A stretch of 24,063 nt of DNA. It comes from a virus. Position numbers and translations under genes: made by a program. The DNA is taken from positions 1 through 24,063 of IMG/VR virus record IMGVR_UViG_3300047388_000156, one strand, 5' to 3'. The notes under the pieces are model-generated. The model searched no databases. It was not told the DNA's origin and saw only the letters and a list, made by a program, of their open reading frames with translations. This document shows positions 8,134 to 14,171 of this stretch, piece after piece (position 1 is the stretch's first letter; every line of letters starts with the position of its first letter).

Positions 8134-10236
8134 TTATGTCGCCATCTGTGGGTTGACCCAGACTATGGTGTTGGTCTTGCCAAGCTTGATGAGGCCGCGA
8201 ACACGACCGGCGACGCGCGGGGTGAAGGCAACCTGCAGCTTGGCCGGACCGGGGATTGGTAGACCGGACGTAAAGCCGGATGGAACGCTGCCGACGAAAC
8301 TACTGCCCCCAACATTGATGCTGCATTGATCGCCGGAAGCAGCACCTGCAAACGCAGGGTACAAAGCGCCGAGTAGGCCGCTTATGTTCAAGCCACCCGT
8401 TCCTGTCGCCGGGTTAGCGGTGCTCGAACCATTCCAGTTGCCGGACGGAGCGAGGCGGAACCAGATCAGGCGGCTCCCAATGTCCAGTGCGATGCCGATC
8501 ACATCACCGCTGGCGCGCGCGCCGAGTGAGTTGCCCGTGGAAACGTTGTTGACCCAGATGAGGCCATTTTGCCGAACCAAAGCAGCCTGTGTGGGCGTTG
8601 CGCCGAAGTTTGATAGGATGGCGGATGCCGAGGCGATGCCAGGGGCGGTATTTGCATTGGCCCAGGTCGCCATCGCGCATTCCCAGTAAAACTTACCGGA
8701 AGCGTATGAAACACCCCGCACTCCCCCGCTGCCCGCTGTGCTGGTCGCCGTGAGATTGCCTGCGCTGAGTGTCATGCTGTTGATGTCCGCGGGATTCCAA
8801 CCGCTTCCCGGCGGATTAGCCCATGTCGCAGATGACGAGGTCAGCGTCGACGGCGTCGTCAGCATCGGCGGCAAGCTGCTGGCGAAGCTCGCAACCTGCG
8901 ATCCCGAAGTGCCCATATATTCCAGGAGCAACGAAATCTCGTCGTTGTAGAGCGTGGTCGCAGAAACGATCTCCACTGTCGCAGTCTTCGATGCGCCGAT
9001 GCTGGTGTTCTCGATGTCGAGCCAGAAGCTGTCGAGTGGATAGGCGTACTTGTCGCAACGGGCGCTTGAGGTCAGCTTGAGGCTGAAGTTACTGAGGTCA
9101 TCCTGCGCGCCGAGGCTCTGATAGTTGGTGCGATCCGTGACAACGGACCCCGCTCCCGTATAACGCTCGGTGAGCACATTCGTCCCGTCGAAACAATTGA
9201 TCAGCTCAACCTCGTCGGACACACCATTGCCCGCCGCCGGAGTAGCCAGCCGCACCACATTTGGTGCGAGCTTGCAGCTGTCCAACAGCACCTTGTTCAT
9301 GGCTGAATTTGCCGTTGCCATGCCCAGCAAGGCGCCGGTGATGGCGCTGAGATCGACACCGCGACAGATGATGTTGGTGTGCCCGTTGGTGCTGAAGTTG
9401 AATAGTGCGTTTGGGATGGTCGGGCCCTGGATCGCCGCCGGCGTGTTGATCCAGGTCAAGTCGAGTGACATTATGGCGGTCGAACCGATGTATTGCCCCA
9501 CGTTACCGAATTTCACCGTGGTGTTGTCGAATGTGACCTTGGCAGGATTAGTAGTCGTAAGACGCGCCGCCGCAGATGTCGTGCTGAGCACGAAGGCACA
9601 GTTCTTGAAATAGTGCCCCTTTAAGGTCATAGTGTTTATGTTGCCGGTCACATTAAAATTGAGCGTTGATCCTCCGGTTCCCCCCAATGTAAAGGTGATC
9701 CCTTGCCAATACATATTCACCAGAGCGCCAAATGTTATCGTAAAAGCTGTAAAGGTATTTATTGTAATTGCGGCCCCACTCTGAGCATCGGTACTGACAG
9801 GAGGTACGCTACCAGCCCGATTGACCGAGATCATCTGGATCAACCAGAACCCACGGCTGGCACCAAATGCATAGGTGATGTTGCCGGATGCGTTGTAGGT
9901 CTCGCTGTGATCGCTCGACAAGAACACCCTGTCGTTTGCGATAAGGCGATTACCGATGGCTACCAGCGATCCTGCACATCCGCCCCAGCCATAAGCGGAC
10001 TGACCACTCACGTTGGTGAACGTCGCGCCACCCGACGACACCGTCCCACCGTCGTTGCTCGGCCACGCCGTCGGCTCTGTGCTTGACGTTCCAGCCGTCG
10101 TGCAACGGAAGGTGTACTCCTGACCGGCAGATGGCGCCGTCAGCGGCCGAATGATATTGCCGACGGCATAAAAGTGGCTCGCCGCGAACTGCGGGATCGC
10201 TGCATAGGCTGCCGAGGAAACATACCAATCACTCAA
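8134..10236 (-). CDS. Tailspike-like protein 2 (beta-helix plus SPRY-like domain), TTG start
   Basis: The protein has 700 residues and is the middle member of the spike array. The start is a TTG at 10236-10234. It is supported because the residues that follow (SDWYVSSAAY) line up exactly with the MADWYVSSA starts of both paralogues, and because a GAGGG sits 5 nt upstream. Blocks shared with the other two include FRCTTAGTSSTEP, DRVFLSSDHSE, VNRAGSVPPV, YWQGITF, YFKNCAF, WINTPAAIQG and CRGVDLSAITG. Residues 100-455 are probably a right-handed beta-helix. Residues 476-658 are SPRY-like (SGKFYWEC, GDVIGIALD, LIWFR, SVPSGFTSG), and the end is AFTPRVAGRVRGLIKLGK. By eye it is more than half identical to spike 1 before the SPRY domain. 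The likely role is receptor recognition at the tail tip. Confidence 0.7.
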   Translation of the reverse strand: MSDWYVSSAAYAAIPQFAASHFYAVGNIIRPLTAPSAGQEYTFRCTTAGTSSTEPTAWPSNDGGTVSSGGATFTNVSGQSAYGWGGCAGSLVAIGNRLIANDRVFLSSDHSETYNASGNITYAFGASRGFWLIQMISVNRAGSVPPVSTDAQSGAAITINTFTAFTITFGALVNMYWQGITFTLGGTGGSTLNFNVTGNINTMTLKGHYFKNCAFVLSTTSAAARLTTTNPAKVTFDNTTVKFGNVGQYIGSTAIMSLDLTWINTPAAIQGPTIPNALFNFSTNGHTNIICRGVDLSAITGALLGMATANSAMNKVLLDSCKLAPNVVRLATPAAGNGVSDEVELINCFDGTNVLTERYTGAGSVVTDRTNYQSLGAQDDLSNFSLKLTSSARCDKYAYPLDSFWLDIENTSIGASKTATVEIVSATTLYNDEISLLLEYMGTSGSQVASFASSLPPMLTTPSTLTSSSATWANPPGSGWNPADINSMTLSAGNLTATSTAGSGGVRGVSYASGKFYWECAMATWANANTAPGIASASAILSNFGATPTQAALVRQNGLIWVNNVSTGNSLGARASGDVIGIALDIGSRLIWFRLAPSGNWNGSSTANPATGTGGLNISGLLGALYPAFAGAASGDQCSINVGGSSFVGSVPSGFTSGLPIPGPAKLQVAFTPRVAGRVRGLIKLGKTNTIVWVNPQMAT
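8263..8811 (-). other. SPRY-like domain segment of spike 2
   Basis: This is the coding segment for residues 476-658 of spike 2. It is homologous to the SPRY-like part of spike 3, sharing YWE, ARASGDVIG, LIW, APSGNWNGSSTANPATG and PSGFTSG or close variants. It starts just after the NPP residues that align with NSPP in spike 1, where the domain is absent. Confidence 0.65.
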
Positions 10237-10241
10237 GGATG

Positions 10242-10246
10242 CCCTC
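10242..10246 (-). promoter_or_regulatory. Shine-Dalgarno (GAGGG) supporting the TTG start of spike 2
   Basis: On the minus strand GAGGG is followed by five bases and then the TTG at 10236. No ATG or GTG near this point is compatible with the paralogue alignment. Confidence 0.6.
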
Positions 10247-10259
10247 GCTCAAGGTTGAG

Positions 10260-11816
10260 CTAATTGATCGCGATCTGCGGATTGACCCAGACTGTGCTGC
10301 TTACCTTGCCGAGCCTGACCAGTCCGCGCACGCGACCTGCCCGCTGTGGCGTAAAGGTGGCTTGAAGTAATTGTTTCTGCGGCGTCGAGGGCGGACTGTT
10401 CCATGTGTTCGAGGACGACGGCAGCGCTGAGGCCGCTGTCAGCACGCTCGCCAGAGTGTCGCCGAAGCTGGCTATCGGGTTGCCCGACGTGCCCATGTAT
10501 TCGAGCAGCAACCTGATGTCGTTGTTGTTGAGCGTGCCGGACGAGATGACCTCTATGGTGGCGGTCTTGGACGCGCCCGTCACGGCGTTTTCCACATCAA
10601 ATGCGAAGCAATCTAGCGGGAAGGTCGCAAAGTCGCTGCGCGAACTCGATACCAGCTTGAGGCTGTAACCGCCGAGGTCGTCCACCGCGCCGCCCGTCAA
10701 ATAAGTGCTGCGTTCTGTGGTAATATCCCCAGCGGCCGTGTGGCGTTCGTTGATGACGTTGGTGCCGTCGTAGCAGTTGACCAATTCGATCTCGTCGGCT
10801 GCACTATTAGAGCCAATCGGCGTTGCCATGCGTGTTACACCGGATGCAATCTTGCAACTATCTAGCAGCACCTTCATGGTTGATGTGCTGTTGGCCTGAA
10901 TGGCTGCGAGAGTTCCGGTAACAGCGCTCAAATCAACGCCTCGACATGTGATCATGCTCGGCTGAGTGGTGCCATTAGCGTTAAACAAGTTAGTCGGAAT
11001 TATTGCCCCTTGGATCGCTGCCGGCGTGTTGATCCACGTCAATTCAAAGTTTCCTGCTACCCCACAGCCTAGATATTGTCCGACCGAAGAGAATTGGACC
11101 GTGGTGTTATCGAAAACGACCTTTCCTCCGGTGTGACCAATGTTTGAAGGTGACGATGTCGCCCCTAGCACGAGAGCGCAGTTTTTAAAGTAGTGCGAAT
11201 GTGCCGCAGTACCAGAAAACCTAATGGTCGCACTCGTGGTCGTGCCTGATATCGTAAACGTGATGCCTTGCCAGAACATGTTGCAATATGGCTCAAGGAT
11301 CAACGCCTGATTGGACGTTGCAGCACACGTAATCGCCGCCCCGCTCGTAAGATCAGCCGCGACCGGTGGCACCGACCCCGCCCGGTTGACCGAAAGCACC
11401 TGGATGCATCCAAAACCAGCAACCCCGCCATTGAACCCATACGTCATACTGCCTACACCTGCCGCGCTCTCACTGTGATCGCTCGACAGAAACACCCGAT
11501 CGCCGACGACAGGACGATTCCACCCAGCCGCCTGTGAGATGCTGTATAGGTCACCAGCCGGGGCGTTCCAGTTGTACGTGGACTGCCCCGTGACGTTGGT
11601 GAAGGTCGCGCCGCCGGTCGTAATCGTGCCGTTATTCGCGGTGGGCCACGTCGGTTCCGTGCTCGAGGTGCCCGCCGTCGTGCAGCGAAACACGTGCGCC
11701 TTGCCGAGCGCAGGAGCCGTCAGCGGCCGAACGATGTCGCCGACGCTATAAGCGTGGCTCGCCGCGAACTGCGGGATCGCTGTCCAAGCTGCGGACGAAA
11801 CGTACCAATCGGCCAT
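10260..11816 (-). CDS. Tailspike-like protein 1 (beta-helix, no SPRY domain)
   Basis: The protein has 518 residues and is the first and shortest of three tandem paralogues. The N-terminal module (residues 15-77) has Y-x-VGDIV and FRCTTAGTSSTEPTW. Residues 100-455 carry the same beta-helix-like blocks as its neighbours (DRVFLSSDHSE, VNRAGSVPPV, FWQGITF, YFKNCAL, WINTPAAIQG, CRGVDLSAVTG, ELVNCYDGTN). At residue 476 (NSPP) it jumps directly to STPQKQLLQATFTPQRAGRV, skipping the SPRY-like domain of about 185 residues. It ends in the common C-terminal motif (AGRVRGLVRLGK, then VWVNPQI). The ATG at 11816 lies 7 nt after the upstream TGA, with a weak Shine-Dalgarno. The likely role is receptor binding or a polysaccharide-active spike. 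No catalytic residues can be assigned. Confidence 0.7.
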   Translation of the reverse strand: MADWYVSSAAWTAIPQFAASHAYSVGDIVRPLTAPALGKAHVFRCTTAGTSSTEPTWPTANNGTITTGGATFTNVTGQSTYNWNAPAGDLYSISQAAGWNRPVVGDRVFLSSDHSESAAGVGSMTYGFNGGVAGFGCIQVLSVNRAGSVPPVAADLTSGAAITCAATSNQALILEPYCNMFWQGITFTISGTTTSATIRFSGTAAHSHYFKNCALVLGATSSPSNIGHTGGKVVFDNTTVQFSSVGQYLGCGVAGNFELTWINTPAAIQGAIIPTNLFNANGTTQPSMITCRGVDLSAVTGTLAAIQANSTSTMKVLLDSCKIASGVTRMATPIGSNSAADEIELVNCYDGTNVINERHTAAGDITTERSTYLTGGAVDDLGGYSLKLVSSSRSDFATFPLDCFAFDVENAVTGASKTATIEVISSGTLNNNDIRLLLEYMGTSGNPIASFGDTLASVLTAASALPSSSNTWNSPPSTPQKQLLQATFTPQRAGRVRGLVRLGKVSSTVWVNPQIAIN

Positions 11817-11823
11817 CGGGCGA

Positions 11824-12258
11824 TCAGCTTTCTGTTAATGCCGTCCCCGTTGTCAGCTGCGGCGACACGCCGGTACTTACTGAGAGGTTGGGGGTGATCG
11901 GCCCGCGATAGAGGATTTTCCCCGCCCCCGTCAGCGCCGTGCCGACCGCCGCCCAGGTCTCCGTCTCCGAGCCAGCCGTCGCCGCCGGGAAAATCACCGA
12001 CGTAGTCAAGGTCGCCGTCGCGCCTGACACCGTGAACCCGGTCGAGCTTCGCGCCACCGCCTGCCTGGCGTAACCCGTATAGGCCGCCTCGTTAGTGTTC
12101 TGGCCGCCGCCCGCGCCTGGATCGGCGGTGTGCAGCGAGAGATATAGGCTGGTCAACGGCCCAGACGCCGCGTTGTCCGCTATGTTGGGAATCGGCGTGC
12201 CGTTTAGGATGAGCTTGAGTAAGTCATTATCAAATGATGACCCCTTACCTCCTGCCAC
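11824..12258 (-). CDS. Small phage tail-fibre-family protein
   Basis: The protein has 144 residues. It carries SLYLSLHTADPGAGGGQNTN (about 38-57) then AAYTGYARQAVARS, followed by FPAATAGSETETWAAVG and ILYRGPITPNLSVSTGVSP. This LHTADPG ... YTGYAR layout matches a small protein family often annotated as phage tail fibre or minor structural protein and found next to fibre or spike genes. The precise role in the family is not known to me. The start is GTG at 12258, strongly supported by AGGAGG five bases upstream. That site overlaps the TAG stop of the HNH gene (TAGGAGG). It sits immediately upstream of the first spike, so it may be a spike adaptor or assembly factor (inference). Confidence 0.72.
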   Translation of the reverse strand: MAGGKGSSFDNDLLKLILNGTPIPNIADNAASGPLTSLYLSLHTADPGAGGGQNTNEAAYTGYARQAVARSSTGFTVSGATATLTTSVIFPAATAGSETETWAAVGTALTGAGKILYRGPITPNLSVSTGVSPQLTTGTALTES

Positions 12259-12263
12259 AGTAG

Positions 12264-12269
12264 CCTCCT
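12264..12269 (-). promoter_or_regulatory. Strong Shine-Dalgarno (AGGAGG) for the GTG start at 12258
   Basis: AGGAGG lies five bases before the GTG and shares bases with the TAG stop of the preceding HNH gene. This decides a non-ATG start. Confidence 0.75.
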
Positions 12270-12786
12270 ATGTCTGGATGTGATTGGTGCGAGCGAAGGC
12301 GCCCCAATACTTCAGCGCAGCCGCGTCGTATGCTCTAGCCGCCTCTTGCGCAGTGCTGAAAAGGCCAAGGTAAATATATCGTCCTTGGAACTTCAACGCC
12401 GCTTCGTACTTCCTACGAAGTTTGCGCCATCTGACGCCTTTGAAGCCGGTGGTGGAGTTGAGTGGCCTTTTGCTGTTTGCTCTATTCTGGCTACGGGTCG
12501 CCGCGCGGAGATTTGCCTGTTGCGCATTGAATCTGTCGCGGTCGATGTGGTCCCACTCTTTTGAAACGGGCAATCCTGCCAATCGAGCCACGTCTGCGTG
12601 AAGATAAATGTTTTGCCCCGGCCACTCGCAGCGCTTCGGGTAGCCGTTGTGAAGGGTCCAAGTGAACTTGGACAGGTAGTCGTAAAACTCGTCGTCCACC
12701 TGAGCATGCGCAATGGTGTCATATCGCAGAGAATGCGGCCACTGCCTGCTTTCGCCTGTCCACTTCATGATTGGAAGTAGCTTCAT
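12268..12786 (-). CDS. HNH endonuclease with C-terminal AP2 DNA-binding domain
   Basis: The protein has 172 residues. EWDHIDRDRFNAQQANLRAA (about 77-96) followed by RSQNRANSKR is the HNH nuclease signature, with His80 and the downstream Asn residues as likely metal and catalytic ligands. Residues 112-168 (TGFKGVRWRKLRRKYEAAL, then LGLFSTAQEAARAYDAAALK and GAFARTN) form an AP2-like DNA-binding domain. This is the standard architecture of free-standing phage homing-type endonucleases, which nick or cut DNA at target sites and promote their own spread. The ATG at 12786 overlaps the fibre gene stop as ATGA and has AGGA upstream; Met7 (12768) is an alternative start. The gene sits between two structural genes and is the only clearly non-structural insertion in the tail-tip part of the window. 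No intron boundaries are visible, because both flanking genes appear intact. Confidence 0.9.
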   Translation of the reverse strand: MKLLPIMKWTGESRQWPHSLRYDTIAHAQVDDEFYDYLSKFTWTLHNGYPKRCEWPGQNIYLHADVARLAGLPVSKEWDHIDRDRFNAQQANLRAATRSQNRANSKRPLNSTTGFKGVRWRKLRRKYEAALKFQGRYIYLGLFSTAQEAARAYDAAALKYWGAFARTNHIQT

Positions 12787-13889
12787 CGGAAATCCTGTCC
12801 GGCGATATTGGCATAGATCGTCGTCCCGCCATCAAAACTAACCAAAATGTAGATGTCCTTTCCGTTCGGCGTCATCGTTGGCGCAATGCCGCTCGGCCAC
12901 AGCACACCGTTCGGGAAGGCCAGCCCGAAGCTTCCGGAGTTCTGCACCTCGAGCACAAGCCGCGCGAATTGCCCGCCGGGCGGCCATCCTATGATGTTGG
13001 TGATGGTTACAGTGCTGCTGAGCGCCAGCCGCTGCACTTCACCGGCCGACCGATCCAAAGTGAGCGATCCGGAAACCACATTGATGCCACCACAAGGCAT
13101 GTCGACCGTGACAGCATCGACCCAGTTGGTCCCGTCGAAGATCAGCGGCTGGCCGGCTACCGGTGTGGACAGATTCACATCGGTAAGTCCGCTCAACGCC
13201 ACGCTGATCGCTTTGTTGATCCAATCAGTAGCGCTGGCGTTATAGGTGAGCACATCGCCATCGGCGGGGCCGGTGATGGCGACGTCGGTTAGATTGTCTA
13301 GCGCCAGCGGCGGCGCCGGCAGATTTTGCCAGTGCCCACTTTCATAACTTAGAATGTCTCCGTTTGTCGGTGACGCGATCGCAACATCCGTCATCTCGGT
13401 GATTGCTGCGGTCGTCCAATGGACGGCATAATCCGCCGAGGTCGATTTGCGCAGGAACCAGCCGGCCGGGCCGCCAGATGGGAGGGTCGCCGCCGCGCTC
13501 TTGAGCAGCACGCCATAATAGTCGTTGCCCATCCCGTCATTGGCGCCAGCATCGAACGTCGCGTTGCTGACGTGATTGATCTCGACCATGTAGGTCGCGC
13601 CGACAGAGGTGATGATGTCGCCTGCGTAATATTGGGTATTTGGCGCCCATTCGCCCTTGAACTGGATCGTCATCATCGGTATGTCGTACGGACCAAGCAA
13701 CGTATGGTCGGTCAGAACGACCGTGAATTGATTGCCGTGCACCACAATGTTGGCGATGCCAACGCCCTGCACCGCCTTCGCCTGATTATCCTGAATGGCC
13801 TGCCAGAAATTATTGTCGACCTGCTCAGGGGTCAGGTCTTGGTTGTTGCCGATGCCCCATGGTCCAGATGTTCTAAACGTGTATCCCAT
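12783..13889 (-). CDS. Tail fibre-like protein with three 'LTDV' repeats
   Basis: The protein has 368 residues. The N-terminus (PWGIGNNQDLTPEQVDNNFW) looks like a docking region found at the start of many fibre proteins. Residues 76-115 (FKGEWAPNTQYYAGDIITSV, then GATYMV) resemble a small carbohydrate-binding or fibre-linker module with the W-x-x-x-x-x-Y-x-x-GD pattern. Residues 165-260 hold three units of the type [ML]TDV-x-[IL]-x-x-P-x-x-G-x-x-L with W near the end, a common shaft repeat in phage fibres. The C-terminus (WPPGGQFARLVLEV, then NGVLWPSG and IYANIAGQDF) is likely a globular tip. The ATG at 13889 has AGGAGAGGG just upstream, overlapping the TAG of the preceding gene. It acts in the virion at the tail tip or baseplate, and the stop is coupled to the HNH gene by ATGA. 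Confidence 0.72.
   Translation of the reverse strand: MGYTFRTSGPWGIGNNQDLTPEQVDNNFWQAIQDNQAKAVQGVGIANIVVHGNQFTVVLTDHTLLGPYDIPMMTIQFKGEWAPNTQYYAGDIITSVGATYMVEINHVSNATFDAGANDGMGNDYYGVLLKSAAATLPSGGPAGWFLRKSTSADYAVHWTTAAITEMTDVAIASPTNGDILSYESGHWQNLPAPPLALDNLTDVAITGPADGDVLTYNASATDWINKAISVALSGLTDVNLSTPVAGQPLIFDGTNWVDAVTVDMPCGGINVVSGSLTLDRSAGEVQRLALSSTVTITNIIGWPPGGQFARLVLEVQNSGSFGLAFPNGVLWPSGIAPTMTPNGKDIYILVSFDGGTTIYANIAGQDFR
13110..13397 (-). repeat. Three-unit fibre-shaft repeat
   Basis: The units encode MTDVAIASPTNGDILSY, LTDVAITGPADGDVLTY and LTDVNLSTPVAGQPLIF, each followed by a Trp 5-8 residues later. The spacing is about 35 residues. Units 1 and 2 are the most similar. Confidence 0.75.
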
Positions 13890-13898
13890 GGCCCTCTC

Positions 13899-14171
13899 CT
13901 AGCCCTCTAACCGTCGCCGCCTGCTGGCGCCCAAAAGGCCAGCACTATCCCCCTGGCGGCTCTCCACCGAGGCCTGGGCGCAATAGCTCGTGATGGTCTC
14001 GTCGAAGTGGGCTTGACCGGTCAAGATCGGCGGCAATTGACCAGCGCCGGAGCTGCCGAACCCCGGTGTGATCGAGATCGGTAGATTGCTCGTGAGCGGC
14101 TGATTGGTCCGCTCGCCAGGCGCAGTGTCGGGGAGCTGGTACGGCCTTACAACGTCATCAATCCCCGGCAT
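13899..14171 (-). CDS. 90-residue protein made mostly of the shared appendage module
   Basis: Residues 17-67 (APGERTNQPLTSNLPISITP through TSYCAQA) are nearly identical to the N-terminus of the 730-residue Asp-box protein at 3258-5450. Even the preceding residues are alike (DDVVRPYQLPDT versus DAVRAYELPQK). After the module it has only an unrelated 23-residue tail ending RRRRLEG. Its ATG at 14171 overlaps the end of the hub gene by 14 nt, with AAGGA about 10 nt upstream. The copy could be a stand-alone docking or assembly protein, or a truncated relic of an appendage that lost its C-terminal part. The intact frame and its place between hub and fibre favour a functional gene, but weakly. I do not recognise the module as a named family. 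Confidence 0.62.
   Translation of the reverse strand: MPGIDDVVRPYQLPDTAPGERTNQPLTSNLPISITPGFGSSGAGQLPPILTGQAHFDETITSYCAQASVESRQGDSAGLLGASRRRRLEG
13971..14123 (-). repeat. Copy A of the 153-bp dispersed repeat (other copy 5247-5399)
   Basis: This is a direct repeat about 8.7 kb from its partner. It aligns without gaps, is about 90% identical by eye, and is coding in the same frame in both copies. Confidence 0.9.

Noticed and set aside
12783-13889. Possible intron or split gene around the HNH endonuclease
   Set aside because: The fibre gene upstream and the small tail protein downstream both look complete, with their own starts and natural ends, so no split exon is needed.
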